Assembly (NCBI RefSeq): GCF_014648815.1 | Contig: NZ_BMRV01000001.1 | Span: forward strand, 248,001-312,000 | DNA: 64,000 nucleotides | Reading direction: 5' to 3' | Source of the DNA: Streptomyces flaveolus | GTDB taxonomy: Bacteria > Actinomycetota > Actinomycetes > Streptomycetales > Streptomycetaceae | In this document: positions 1 through 9,037 of the stretch, one piece after another | Layout: each line of letters opens with the position of its first letter | How positions within the stretch are numbered: the stretch's first letter is position 1 | Notes under the pieces: model-generated | The model's database searches: none | What the model was told of the DNA's origin: nothing | What the model saw: only the letters and a program-made list of their open reading frames with translations | Translations under genes and position numbers: made by a program

Positions 1-675
1 GCCGACCCGCGCGGCATCGGCGCTCTGCCCCCCGCCCTGCGCCCGGAGGCCCTGCACGCCTACGCGTCCGCCATCACCGACGTCTTCCTGTACGCCGCCC
101 CCGTCGCCCTGCTCGGCTTCGCGCTGGCCTGGTTCCTGAAGGAGGACCGGCTGCGCGGCTCGGTCACGGCGCCCGACGGCACCCAGACCTTCGCCAGCAA
201 CCCGGTCGAACGGTCCTCGCACGACGAGGTGTGCCGCGCGCTGTCGGTGCTCGGCACCCGCGAGGGCCGCCGGGAGATCTACCGGCGGATCACCGAACGG
301 GCGGGCTACGACCTGCTGCCGGCGGCGAGCTGGATGCTGCTGCGGGTCAGGAAGTACGGCCGGGTGGAGCCGGCCGTGCTCGCCGAGCGCAGCCCCGTTC
401 CGCTGGCCGCCGTCATGGCGGCCGCCCGCCAGGTGGAGGAGCGGCACCTCGCCGTCCGTGAGGGCCCCGACCTGGTCCTGACCGACCGGGGCCGCGAGGC
501 CGCCGAGCACCTGGCGAAGGCCCGCGAGGACTCCCTGGCCGAGCTGCTGGGCGACTGGTGGGGGCCGGACCGCCCGACCGACCTGGTGCGGCTGGTGAAG
601 GAGCTCAGCGGTGAGCTGTGCGGCTCGGAGCGGGAACGCCCGCACGACCAGCGCACCCTGACCCGGACCGCCTGA
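1..675 (+). CDS. C-terminal part of a DHA2-type MFS drug exporter with a winged-helix tail (5' truncated)
   Basis: The reading frame is open from the window edge to a TGA at 673-675, so only about 224 C-terminal residues are visible. The first part contains one strongly hydrophobic helix (VFLYAAPVALLGFALAWFL) followed by KEDRLRG, the pattern of the last helix of 14-TM EmrB/QacA exporters. The next ~140 residues look like a MarR-type winged helix: a recognition-helix-like segment, a short beta wing and LTDRGREAAEHL. A cytoplasmic DNA-binding-like tail on an exporter is unusual but recurs in actinobacteria. The transporter call is firm from the helix context; the regulatory role of the tail is inference. 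Confidence 0.75.
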   Translation, partial: ADPRGIGALPPALRPEALHAYASAITDVFLYAAPVALLGFALAWFLKEDRLRGSVTAPDGTQTFASNPVERSSHDEVCRALSVLGTREGRREIYRRITERAGYDLLPAASWMLLRVRKYGRVEPAVLAERSPVPLAAVMAAARQVEERHLAVREGPDLVLTDRGREAAEHLAKAREDSLAELLGDWWGPDRPTDLVRLVKELSGELCGSERERPHDQRTLTRTA

Positions 676-681
676 GCCCCG

Positions 682-1185
682 TCAGACGGCGGCCCGGGCC
701 AGCGGCTTGGTGAACCAGTGCTCGGCGTACGGGTCGTCCTTGTACGCCTCGGTCTCCGTGTAGCCGAGCCGCGCGTACAGAGCACGGGCCTCGACGAGGT
801 CGCCGCGCGTGTCGAGGACGATCCGGGCGGCCCCGAGCTCCCGTGCGGCCTCCTCGGCGGCCCCGACGAGCAGCGCGGCACCGCCCCGGCCGCGCAGGCC
901 CTCCCGCAGGAACACTCGGGTCAGCTCGGCGGTCGTGCCGTCCCGCAGCCGTACGCCCGCGGTGCCGGCCGGCTCACCGGCGTACCGCGCCACCAGCAGC
1001 CGGCCCCGCGGCGGGGCCAGGTCGGCGCCGGACTGCGCGGCGATCTCCCGTTCCAGCTCGGCCGGGTCGGTGCGCCGGCCCTCGTGCAGCAGGTACCAGC
1101 GGTCGCTGACCTCCGTGTAGTACGCGCGCCACAGGGCGGCGGCGACGGGGGAGTCGTACGGTTCCGGGGCGACGGTCCAGGTCAT
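682..1185 (-). CDS. GNAT family N-acetyltransferase
   Basis: Encodes about 167 residues, the normal GNAT length. The acetyl-CoA binding motif is visible as LRGRGGAALLVGAAEEAA, followed by the final strand/helix with LYARLGYTETEAY. GNAT enzymes move an acetyl group from acetyl-CoA to an amine; the substrate cannot be told from sequence. ATG at 1185 (MTWTV) is chosen; an in-frame ATG lies three codons upstream at 1194. It is convergent with the exporter gene (6 bp apart) and divergent from the gene at 1349. Confidence 0.85.
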   Translation of the reverse strand: MTWTVAPEPYDSPVAAALWRAYYTEVSDRWYLLHEGRRTDPAELEREIAAQSGADLAPPRGRLLVARYAGEPAGTAGVRLRDGTTAELTRVFLREGLRGRGGAALLVGAAEEAARELGAARIVLDTRGDLVEARALYARLGYTETEAYKDDPYAEHWFTKPLARAAV

Positions 1186-1348
1186 GACCGGCATTGTCCG
1201 GACCGCCCGGCCCGGTGCGCGAGCGTATTTTCCCACCGTCGCGCCGCCGGCGCTTCCCGTGCGCCGTTTGAGGGGACCCTGCGCGGCAACACGGAGTGCG
1301 AACCGGCCGCTCGGAGAGCCGGTTGGGCCGAGAACCCGGAAGGCACAC

Positions 1349-2011
1349 ATGTCCACAGGCGTGATCGTTGCTCTGATCGTGGTCGTGGCGGCCGTGCTCG
1401 TCGTCGCGGCCGTCCTGGCCTCGCGCGCGCGGGGCTCCCACGGCGGAAACCTGAAGCGGCGCTTCGGGCCGGAGTACGACCGGGCCGTGGCCCGGCACGA
1501 CGGCGACACCAAGGCCGCCGAGCGTGAACTGGCCGAGCGTGTCGAACGGCACGGGTCGCTGCGCACGAGGCAGCTGGACGCGGCCGAGCGCGAGCGGTTC
1601 GAGGCGCGCTGGACGGCCGCGCAGGAGCGCTTCGTCGACTCCCCGCGCGAGGCGGTCGCGGAGGCGGACCGGCTGATCGCCGAGGTGGCCGGCGCCCGCG
1701 GCTTCCCGGACGGCGGGCAGTACGAGGAGCAGCTCGCCGCGCTGTCCGTGCACCACGCCCACCACGTCGAGGGCTACCGGCGCGTGCACCGCGTGACCCA
1801 CGCCCGCGTGGACGGCGCGCAGGACAGCGGTGCGGGTACGGAGGAGATGCGCGCGTCCCTCGTCGAGGCGCGTGCCCTGTTCGAGGACCTGGTGCGCCCG
1901 GCCCGCCATGACGGCGGCCGGCACCGGACCGAGGTGGAGGGCGACCGGCCCGCACCCGCCCGGGCGAACCACGCCTGGTCGTTCAGCAAGCGCCAGCCGA
2001 AGGAGAGTTGA
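1349..2011 (+). CDS. Membrane-anchored conserved protein, unknown function
   Basis: 220 residues. The N-terminus is a single hydrophobic helix (GVIVALIVVVAAVLVVAAVLA) followed by basic residues, so the protein is probably anchored with its bulk in the cytoplasm. The rest is helical and charged, with a segment FVDSPREAVAEADRLI that recurs in the next gene as FVDAPRASVEEADRVL. ATG at 1349 is used; the open frame upstream lacks conserved character. No enzyme motif is seen. It is probably cotranscribed with the next gene. Confidence 0.75.
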   Translation: MSTGVIVALIVVVAAVLVVAAVLASRARGSHGGNLKRRFGPEYDRAVARHDGDTKAAERELAERVERHGSLRTRQLDAAERERFEARWTAAQERFVDSPREAVAEADRLIAEVAGARGFPDGGQYEEQLAALSVHHAHHVEGYRRVHRVTHARVDGAQDSGAGTEEMRASLVEARALFEDLVRPARHDGGRHRTEVEGDRPAPARANHAWSFSKRQPKES

Positions 2012-2016
2012 GCCAC

Positions 2017-2652
2017 ATGTCCGACGTGACCCGGCAGCCCGGCGGCAGCCCCGCCGAACGAGACGCGCAGACCCCCGACGCCCGCGGCGAGACCGCCCTG
2101 GGCACGGGCCCGGCGAGCGGCACCCACGCCGGCCACCGCGCCGGCCCGGCAGATATCGACCCGGCACCCGGCGCGCGCACCGGCCACGACGCCGGTCCGG
2201 CGGGCGGCGCCACCAGCCCGGCGCCCGGCGCGCGAGCCGACCATGGCGTCGGCACCCGCGACGACGTGACCCCCGGCCTGCGGACCGACGCGACCGGCAC
2301 CGGCACCCGTACGGGCACCGGCAACGCCACCGGCGCCGGTACCCGCGCCGAAGGCGCCGCCGGCACGCACGGGCTGCTGCCGCACGAGGAGTGCGACAGG
2401 CTCGGGCAGCGGCTCCAGCACGCCGTGGCGGAGTTCGTCGACGCCCCGCGGGCTTCCGTCGAGGAGGCCGACCGCGTCCTGGAGGAACTCGCCGCCCGCT
2501 TCGCGGACGCCGTCGCGCACCGCCGCCGCACCCTGCGCACCTCCTGGCAGGAGACCGGCGAGCAGACCCGCGCGACGAGCACCGACACCGAACAGCTCCG
2601 CCTGGCCCTGCGGGACTACCGCGAGCTGGCCGACCGGCTCATGCACGTGTGA
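2017..2652 (+). CDS. Low-complexity conserved protein, paralogue-like C-terminus to the upstream gene
   Basis: 211 residues if translation begins at ATG 2017; a TTG at 2008 overlapping the upstream stop would add three residues. GGAGAG at 2002-2007 serves either. Residues ~10-115 are rich in Gly, Ala, Thr and Arg (runs such as GTRTGTGNATGAG) and look disordered. The C-terminal ~90 residues are helical and contain FVDAPRASVEEADRVLEEL, matching the upstream protein, so the two share a domain. Function unknown. Confidence 0.7.
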   Translation: MSDVTRQPGGSPAERDAQTPDARGETALGTGPASGTHAGHRAGPADIDPAPGARTGHDAGPAGGATSPAPGARADHGVGTRDDVTPGLRTDATGTGTRTGTGNATGAGTRAEGAAGTHGLLPHEECDRLGQRLQHAVAEFVDAPRASVEEADRVLEELAARFADAVAHRRRTLRTSWQETGEQTRATSTDTEQLRLALRDYRELADRLMHV

Positions 2653-2662
2653 CGCGCAGGCG

Positions 2663-3070
2663 TCACCGCTCCGCCCGGCGCTCCCGCCACTGTCGTACGA
2701 CCTCTTCGACGTCGTAGGGCTTCTTGCCCAGCGGGGGCCCGGGCGGCGGCTTGAACATGACGTCGCGGATCTTGACGTTGATCTGCTCGACGATCCTGCG
2801 GGCGGCCCCCTCCGTCGGGGCGTCCAACGCCGCCGCGAGCGCGTCCTCCGCCTCCTTGCGCAGGGCCAGCGTCGGCGGCAGCACGGAGAGACCCTCGCGG
2901 GCCATCTTCCGCTTGACCCACCACAGTTCGTCGTACGTGCTCTCCACGTCGCTCGGGAGGGGCTTGCCCGCCCCCGGCAACCGGTCGAACTCCCCGCGCG
3001 CGTCCGCGTCGCGGATCTGCTTGTCGACCCAGGACTCGAAGTCGACGCCAGGTGGCTTTCGCTCGGTCAT
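2663..3070 (-). CDS. DUF1992 / DnaJ-homologue C28-type domain protein
   Basis: 135 residues with the hallmark N-terminal pattern of the DUF1992 family: WVDKQIRDADARGEF, LPGAGKPL, then DELWWVKRKM. Bacterial members are stand-alone, without a J domain, and their role is unknown. ATG at 3070. It is convergent with the gene ending at 2652 and divergent from the FHA-like gene. Confidence 0.85.
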   Translation of the reverse strand: MTERKPPGVDFESWVDKQIRDADARGEFDRLPGAGKPLPSDVESTYDELWWVKRKMAREGLSVLPPTLALRKEAEDALAAALDAPTEGAARRIVEQINVKIRDVMFKPPPGPPLGKKPYDVEEVVRQWRERRAER

Positions 3071-3162
3071 GACCCCATTGTGCCGGACACCACACCACCG
3101 GCCGATCTATCATGCGGCGGCGACAAGCCAACGCCCAGCCGGGACGTCTCGAAGGAGCGCAC

Positions 3163-3555
3163 GTGCTCGAACTGACCATGGCCGCCGTCACCGCGGCGGA
3201 CGCGGGCGCCACCGCCGGCATGCAGATGGCCGACGCGCCCAGCGAGCCGGGCGCGGTGCTGCGGGTGGGCCGGGACAGGTCCGTGTGCCGGCTGTCGACG
3301 CCGGACGACTGGCTGTTCGTCTCCCGGGTCCACCTGGAGTTCCGGTGCGGTCCCGACGGCACCTGGCAGCTGAGCTGGCTGCGCGGCTCGCAGCCGGACC
3401 CGTCCTCGGAGGTCCGGCTCACCGTCGGCGCGCACACGCAGGCCCTCGTCTACGGCGGCACCGTGCCGCTGCCCAGGGGCGGCAGCGGCGAGATCGTCGT
3501 CCAGGACCGCACCGAGCCGCGCAGCGTCAACGTCGGCTTCTACCACGAGGTGTGA
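3163..3555 (+). CDS. FHA-like domain protein
   Basis: 130 residues. The segment LRVGRD followed about 20 residues later by SRVHLEF matches the FHA core (GR...SxxH), which binds phosphothreonine peptides in Ser/Thr-kinase signalling. The sequence then keeps the beta-rich spacing of the fold. The GTG at 3163 is preferred because GAAGGAG lies just upstream at 3151-3157; an ATG 17 codons upstream lacks such a site. No kinase gene is adjacent. Binding activity is inference from the fold. Confidence 0.7.
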   Translation: MLELTMAAVTAADAGATAGMQMADAPSEPGAVLRVGRDRSVCRLSTPDDWLFVSRVHLEFRCGPDGTWQLSWLRGSQPDPSSEVRLTVGAHTQALVYGGTVPLPRGGSGEIVVQDRTEPRSVNVGFYHEV

Positions 3556-3573
3556 GCCGGCGCCCGGCCGCGC

Positions 3574-4245
3574 TCAGGCCAGTACGCGGGCCAGCGCGAA
3601 GCCGTCGTAGCCCTTGCTGCCGACCGTCTGGACCGCGGTGCCGCTGAGCCGCGGATGGCTGCCGATCAGCTCGATGGCGGCGCGGGTGCCGCGCACGTCC
3701 TCGGCGTCGCTGCCGGCGTCGGCCACGCGTCCGCCGCGGACCACGTTGTCGAGGACGATCAGGCTGCCGGTGCTGGTGAGCCGCAGCGCCCACTCCAGGT
3801 AGTGCGGGTTGTTGCCCTTGTCGGCGTCGATGAAGACCAGGTCGAAGGGGGGCGGGTTGTCGTCGGCGAGCTTCGGCAGCGACTCCAGCGCCGGGCCCAC
3901 GCGCACGTCGACGACGGACTCCAGGCCGGCACGGGCGATGTTGCGGACGGCGACCTCGGCGTGCCGGGCGCTGTACTCCAGGGTGACGAGGCGGCCGTCG
4001 GCGGGCAGGGCGCGGGCCAGCCAGATGGTGCTGTAGCCGCCGAGGGTGCCGATCTCCAGGATGGTGCGGGCGCCCTGGACCTGGGCGAGGAGATGCAGGA
4101 GCTTGCCCTGGGTGGCGGTGACGGCCACCGGCGGCAGCCCGGCGGCGTCGCTCTCCCGCAGGGCGGCCTCCAGGGCGTCGTCCCCCGGGGCGAGGTGGCT
4201 GGTGAAGTAGGCGTCGACGTCGTCCCAGAGCCGTGAGTCGCTCAT
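3574..4245 (-). CDS. Class I SAM-dependent O-methyltransferase (catechol/caffeoyl-CoA type)
   Basis: 223 residues, the usual length for the cation-dependent COMT/CCoAOMT family. Motif I is LEIGTLGGYSTIWLA; the metal/substrate region is DLVFIDADKGNNPHYLEW, and VLDNVVRGG follows, all in the right order. Predicted reaction: methyl transfer from SAM to a phenolic hydroxyl. ATG at 4245 has GGAGG just upstream. A GTTAGC-N16-GCTAAC inverted repeat lies about 25-53 bp upstream of the start and probably controls it. Confidence 0.88.
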   Translation of the reverse strand: MSDSRLWDDVDAYFTSHLAPGDDALEAALRESDAAGLPPVAVTATQGKLLHLLAQVQGARTILEIGTLGGYSTIWLARALPADGRLVTLEYSARHAEVAVRNIARAGLESVVDVRVGPALESLPKLADDNPPPFDLVFIDADKGNNPHYLEWALRLTSTGSLIVLDNVVRGGRVADAGSDAEDVRGTRAAIELIGSHPRLSGTAVQTVGSKGYDGFALARVLA

Positions 4246-4270
4246 GCCGGGGAGGCCTCCCGTACGCGTG

Positions 4271-4298
4271 GTTAGCACTTCTAAATAGATGCGCTAAC
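4271..4298 (-). promoter_or_regulatory. Candidate operator/promoter of the O-methyltransferase gene
   Basis: GTTAGC (4271-4276) and GCTAAC (4293-4298) form a perfect 6-bp inverted repeat with a 16-bp AT-rich spacer, in an otherwise extremely GC-rich stretch. Position and low GC suggest a promoter with an overlapping repressor site. The regulator is not identifiable from the site. Confidence 0.5.
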
Positions 4299-5078
4299 GA
4301 ATATAGACGCGCGGGGAGGCCGCGTGGCGGAGTTGCCCGAGGTCCCCGCGGGCGTGTCTCCGCTCTCGCGCGTCCCGCCCGGCCGGACGCCGTCACGCCC
4401 GTCCTCGTGCCCCCGTCGGCGGGCGGGCCGGCACGTCCGCTCGGGTGCGCCCTCGTCGGCGGGGCGAAGCGGGGCGGGCTTTCCGGTCGTGCCGGGCTCG
4501 AGGCGGCCTCGGGCGTCGCCCCGGTGTCCCCGTCGGCAGGGCGGGTCCCCGGCAGGGCGAGTCGCGCCCGCCGCCGTGTCCTGCCCGGCCCCGCGTGGCC
4601 ACGCCCGCCCCGGTGCGACCCCGTCGGGCGGGCCGGCGGGCCGGGGTCTCCAGTCGTGCCGGGCTCGCGGTCTTGGGCGTGTACGCACGTCCGGGTGTCC
4701 GGGGCAGGTCCTCGGCAGGGTGGGTCGTGCCCGCTGTCGTGTGCTGCCAGGCCCCGCGTGGTCACGCCCGCCCCGGTGCGACCCCGTCGGGCGGGCCGGG
4801 GTTTCCGGTCGTGCCGGGCTCGCGGTCTTGGGCGTGTACGCACGTCCGGGTGTCCGGGGCAGGTCCTCGGCAGGGTGGGTCGCACCCGCCGTCGTGTCCC
4901 GTTGGGCCCCGCCCGCCCTGGCGAGTCCCCGTCTGCGGCGCGGGCCCCGGGGGCGGGTCGCCGGGCGTCGGGAGCATCGCGGCCCGCGCGTCCGCGGCAG
5001 GGAGCAGGTGCCGGGCGTGCCCCCGGCCCGGCAGGGGCGACGCCGGGGGCCTCCGGCCCGCGTGCCGCCCCGCAGGGC
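4299..5078. repeat. Non-coding stretch with three degenerate ~155-167 bp tandem repeats
   Basis: Units begin at TCGTGCCGGG at 4487, 4654 and 4809. The second and third copies share a 74-bp identical block (4654-4727 and 4809-4882) exactly 155 bp apart. The first and second copies share the other half (around 4587 and 4750). Long frames cross the repeats on both strands, but their compositions are Arg/Pro/Gly-rich and no start with a ribosome site fits. I see no gene here. It separates the methyltransferase from the symporter gene. Confidence 0.75.
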
Positions 5079-6467
5079 TCAGGTGCGTTCGACCGCCGGT
5101 GCCGAGCCCGGCAGCGGGCGTCCGGCCGACTCCGTCATGAACCACACCGCCGCGCCGCCGATCACGGCCGCGGCCATCATGTAGTAGGCGGGCATCATCA
5201 TGTTGCCCGTCGCCCCGATCAGCGCCGTCACCACCAGCGGCGTCGTGCCGCCGAAGAGGGACACGGAGACGTTGAAGCCGATCGACAGCGAGCCGTAGCG
5301 CACCCGCGTCGGGAACAGCGCGGGCAGGGCGGACGGCATCGACGCGGTGAAGCAGACCAGCAGCAGGCCCAGCGCGGCCATGCCGAGCCCCACGGCGAGC
5401 AGGCTGCCCTGGCGGATCAGCAGCAGCGCCGGGACGGAGAGGAGGAGGAAGCCGGCGCAGCCCGCCGCGATCACCGGCCGGCGCCCGACCCGGTCGGTCA
5501 GCGCGCCCGCGAACGGCTGCACGATCATCATCAGCGCCATCACGGCCAGCACGACCAGCAGCCCGTGCGTCTCGTCGTACTTCAGCTCGCTCGTCAGGTA
5601 GCTCGGCATGTACGACAGCAGCATGTAGTCGGTGACGTTGAAGACCAGCACCAGGCCGACGCACAGCAGCAGCGTCTTCCACTGCCCCGTGATCATGTCC
5701 CGCAGGGGCACGCGGGGCCGCGCGGCCTCCGCCTTCTCGACCTCGGCGGCGAACGCCGGGGTCTCCTCCAGCCGCATCCGCAGATACAGCCCGATGATGC
5801 CCATCGGCCCGGCGATCAGGAACGGGATGCGCCAGCCCCAGGACGTGAGGTCGCCGTCGGACAGCAGTGCCGTCATCAGGGTCACCAGCCCCGCGCCGCC
5901 GATGTAGCCGGCGAGCGTGCCGAACTCCAGCCAGCTCCCCAGGAACCCGCGCTTCTTGTCCGGCGCGTACTCGGCGATGAAGGTGGACGCGCCCGCGTAC
6001 TCACCGCCGGTCGAGAAGCCCTGCACGAGCCGGGCCACCAGCAGCAGCACCGGCGCCCACACGCCGATCGTCGCGTACGACGGGATCAGCCCGATGGCGA
6101 ACGTGCCCGCCGCCATCATGATCATCGTGACGGCGAGGACCTTCTGCCGTCCGACCCGGTCGCCGAGCGGGCCGAAGACCATGCCGCCGAGCGGCCGGAC
6201 CAGGAACGCCGCGGCGAAGGCGCCGAACGTGGAGAGCAGCTGGGCGGTCGGGTTGCCCGAGGGGAAGAAGACCTTGCCGAGCGTGACGGCGATGTAGCTG
6301 TAGACGCCGAAGTCGAACCACTCCATGGCGTTGCCGAGTGCCGCCGCCTTCACGGCGCGCCTGACGAGGGCGGGGTCGGTGGCGGTGACGCCTGCGCCGG
6401 AGGGTGACGCGCCGGAACGGGCCGGCTTCTCGAGGGACGGGGGGGATGCGACGGTGGCAGCCGACAA
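5079..6467 (-). CDS. MFS metabolite:H+ symporter, ProP-like
   Basis: About 462 residues with 12 hydrophobic segments. The N-terminal part has the MHS-family signature NAMEWFDFGVYSY and the loop 2-3 motif GPLGDRVGRQ; LVQGFSTGGEYAGA and the second-half GALTDRVGRRP also fit. Members import osmolytes, proline/betaine or organic acids with protons; the substrate is not determinable. The only in-frame start is a TTG at 6467 with GGAG very close, so the exact start is uncertain. Confidence 0.85.
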   Translation of the reverse strand: MSAATVASPPSLEKPARSGASPSGAGVTATDPALVRRAVKAAALGNAMEWFDFGVYSYIAVTLGKVFFPSGNPTAQLLSTFGAFAAAFLVRPLGGMVFGPLGDRVGRQKVLAVTMIMMAAGTFAIGLIPSYATIGVWAPVLLLVARLVQGFSTGGEYAGASTFIAEYAPDKKRGFLGSWLEFGTLAGYIGGAGLVTLMTALLSDGDLTSWGWRIPFLIAGPMGIIGLYLRMRLEETPAFAAEVEKAEAARPRVPLRDMITGQWKTLLLCVGLVLVFNVTDYMLLSYMPSYLTSELKYDETHGLLVVLAVMALMMIVQPFAGALTDRVGRRPVIAAGCAGFLLLSVPALLLIRQGSLLAVGLGMAALGLLLVCFTASMPSALPALFPTRVRYGSLSIGFNVSVSLFGGTTPLVVTALIGATGNMMMPAYYMMAAAVIGGAAVWFMTESAGRPLPGSAPAVERT

Positions 6468-6940
6468 AACTCCGCTCGCCTACCTTTCGACGGGGACAGG
6501 GACACCGCGGCCCGCACGGCGGCACTGTCGCCGGGCCGGAAGGGACCCGCGGCAACGCGCCACAGGCCGAAAAGCGACCATAGGCGGTGGTGTGCCGCTT
6601 ACGCCCGGTAAGCTGTTCGTTGCTCACTGCATCAATATGACGTGCACGCAGGGACGTCTCTTCGGTACGGAGCGCGTCCTGAGCCCCTGACCTGTGATCC
6701 TTCTCGCTCCGACCGGAGTGGGGAGGGGCCCCGGGACGGTGGCGAGAGGCACCCCGAGCACGACCGGACTATCGTCATGCGGACAAAAGGCGGCCACAAG
6801 GCAGGCCGATGGCGGTGGCGGTCAGGCGGAACGGGGGTTGCCTGCGTCTCCCCCAGGGGGCGGTGCGAGCCTCATAGGGTTCGCAAGGACAGCACCGCGC
6901 ACACGGGCGCGCGGACGAGCGGGGCGGGAGGCCGCGGGGC
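6468..6940. other. Divergent intergenic region, no gene seen
   Basis: 473 bp between divergent genes. Around 6585-6640 the sequence is relatively AT-rich and could hold the promoter of the symporter gene. The short frames present lack ribosome sites and Streptomyces codon bias. No tRNA or riboswitch was recognised. Confidence 0.5.
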
Positions 6941-9037
6941 GTGGCGAATGCGGAGCACAGTGGGCGACCGGCGGAGGCTTTCGGAGCACCGGCCGTCGCA
7001 GCGACCAGAGCACGGCTGCGCGCGGCGCGGCTGGGACTGTGGCTGGTCGCCGCCATCCTCGCCGTACGCCAGCTGGCCGCGGTCCTCGGCACCCCGCGCG
7101 GGGAACGGCTGACGGACCTGGAGACCTGGGTCGGGGAGCACGGGGTCCTGCACGTGGAGGGCTCGCTGTACGACTCCACGCAGTTCACCGGCACCCCCTT
7201 CGTCGGCCTCGTCCTCAAACCCTTCACCCGCGCCGCCGAGCAGGCCCTCGGCTGGGGCTGGACCTTCGGCTCGCTGCTGCTGGTCGTGGCCCTCGGCCTG
7301 GTCGCCGCCCGCGCCCTGCCCAAGCCGGTGGGCCGCCGTACGGCGCTGCTGGCGGCGCCCGTCGCCGTGAGCCTGCTGATGCTCTCGCTGCCCGTGCGCA
7401 ACGCATTGTGGCTCGGGCAGACCAGCATCCTCCCCGTCCTGCTCGTCCTGCTGGGCTGCTTCGCCGTCCGCGGTGTGCACGGCGAACGCGTCGGCGGCGC
7501 GCTGATCGGTGTCGCCGCCGCCTTCCAGCCGACCGTGCTCCTGTTCGTGCCCCTGCTGTGGTTCACCGACCGCAGACGGGCCGCCGTCTCCACGGCCGTC
7601 GGCTTCGCCGCCTGCACGGCGATCGCCTGGGCGGCGATGGCGCAGGACTCCTACACCTACTGGGTGCACCACCTGGCGGGCGTGGGTCTCGGCGGTGCGG
7701 CCGACGACCTCGCCAACCAGTCCCTGCACGGCGCCCTGCTGCGGCTCGGTCTCTCCGGCCCCCTGGAGATCGCCCTCTTCCTCGTCCTCGGCGCGGCCGT
7801 CGCGGTCCTCGCCCTGCGCCGCGCCGTGCGCTACGCCCGCGACGGTCAGCTCCTGCTCGCCGTCGCCGTCACCGGCTGCGCGGCGGTCGCCGTGTCGCCG
7901 ACCACCTGGCAGCACCAGCTGCTGTGGGTGCTGCTCGCGGTCGTCGGCCGGGTGGGCAAGCGCGCCTCCGACCGGTACGTGTGGCCGGTCGCCGTCGTCC
8001 TGGTGATGACGCTGCCCGCGAAGATGATGCTGCCGAACATGGCGGCCCTGTTCCCGCTGCGGGACAACGTCGTGCTGCTCGCGGCGCTGGCCGCGGCCGT
8101 CGCCGTGCCGTTCCTGCCCCGCACCTCGCCGTACTACGACTCCCCGGTCCCGACGAGCTACGCGGCGCCGGTCCCCACCCGCTTCCAGCACATCCCCCTG
8201 CTGCCCTTCCTGCGCCGGGTCCTCACCCGCCCCAACCTCCTGCTGGAGCTTCTCCTCATCCGGGTCACCTACGCCGCCTATTCCAAGGTCCGGCTCGCGG
8301 CGACCGGCGGAAGCAACTCGGCCGGCCGGGAGCGGGCGGAGGAGCACGGCCACCAGATCCTCGACCTGGAACGTTTCCTGCACCTCGACATCGAGCACGC
8401 GATCAACCACGCCGTGGTGAAGGTCGGCTGGCTGCGGGACTTCTTCGACTTCTACTACACGTCGTTCCACTTCTTCGTCCCGCTGACCGTGCTCGGCGTC
8501 CTGTACTGGCGCCGCCCGGTGGACTACCGCTGGGCCCGCGCCTCCCTCGGCTTCGCCACCCTGCTGGCCCTGGTCGGCTTCTGGCTGTACCCGCTGGCCC
8601 CGCCGCGGCTGATGCCGGGCCTCGGGATCATCGACACGGTGCACGGCGTGCAGGACTTCTCCAAGCCCGACTACGGCACGCTGACGGCCCTCACCAACCA
8701 GTACGCGGCGATGCCGTCGCTGCACTTCGGCTGGTCGCTGTGGTGCGGCCTGGCGATCGCGATCATCGCCCCGAAGATGTGGATGAAGGCCCTCGGCCTG
8801 CTGCACCCGCTCTTCACGGTCTCGGCGATCGTGGCGACCGGCAACCACTGGGTGCTGGACGCGGTGGGCGGCGCGCTCGTGGTGGGCGGGGGCTTCGGGC
8901 TGACGTACCTGTTCCAGGGCCCCCGGGCCCGGACGGTGACGGCCGCGGCGCAGGCGCCGGTCACTCCCTCCCGTCCGGCGGCCGACGAGGTCAGCAGCGG
9001 TCCGGCGCCGTCGGCGAAGGAAGGTACGCCGAGCTGA
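6941..9037 (+). CDS. Bifunctional GT87 glycosyltransferase / PAP2 phosphatase membrane protein
   Basis: 698 residues. The N-terminal ~400 residues are a polytopic GT87 mannosyltransferase-like domain with an acidic extracytoplasmic loop after the first helix. The C-terminal ~230 residues are a PAP2/Aur1-like domain: YAAMPSLHFGWSLW with the catalytic-type histidine, then GNHWVLDAVGGA. GT87 enzymes use polyprenyl-phosphate mannose; PAP2 enzymes cleave or transfer lipid phosphates, so one chain could link lipid recycling to glycosylation (inference). GTG at 6941 has GGGAGG upstream. The last 47 bp overlap the convergent gene. Confidence 0.88.
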   Translation: MANAEHSGRPAEAFGAPAVAATRARLRAARLGLWLVAAILAVRQLAAVLGTPRGERLTDLETWVGEHGVLHVEGSLYDSTQFTGTPFVGLVLKPFTRAAEQALGWGWTFGSLLLVVALGLVAARALPKPVGRRTALLAAPVAVSLLMLSLPVRNALWLGQTSILPVLLVLLGCFAVRGVHGERVGGALIGVAAAFQPTVLLFVPLLWFTDRRRAAVSTAVGFAACTAIAWAAMAQDSYTYWVHHLAGVGLGGAADDLANQSLHGALLRLGLSGPLEIALFLVLGAAVAVLALRRAVRYARDGQLLLAVAVTGCAAVAVSPTTWQHQLLWVLLAVVGRVGKRASDRYVWPVAVVLVMTLPAKMMLPNMAALFPLRDNVVLLAALAAAVAVPFLPRTSPYYDSPVPTSYAAPVPTRFQHIPLLPFLRRVLTRPNLLLELLLIRVTYAAYSKVRLAATGGSNSAGRERAEEHGHQILDLERFLHLDIEHAINHAVVKVGWLRDFFDFYYTSFHFFVPLTVLGVLYWRRPVDYRWARASLGFATLLALVGFWLYPLAPPRLMPGLGIIDTVHGVQDFSKPDYGTLTALTNQYAAMPSLHFGWSLWCGLAIAIIAPKMWMKALGLLHPLFTVSAIVATGNHWVLDAVGGALVVGGGFGLTYLFQGPRARTVTAAAQAPVTPSRPAADEVSSGPAPSAKEGTPS

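Noticed and set aside
4233..6407. 724-codon plus-strand open frame
   Set aside because: It is the shadow of the symporter gene and of the tandem repeats; Arg/His/Gln-rich with no family sense.
6468..6940. Small gene in the divergent gap before the GT87-PAP2 gene
   Set aside because: Candidate frames have no ribosome site, poor codon bias and overlap likely promoters.
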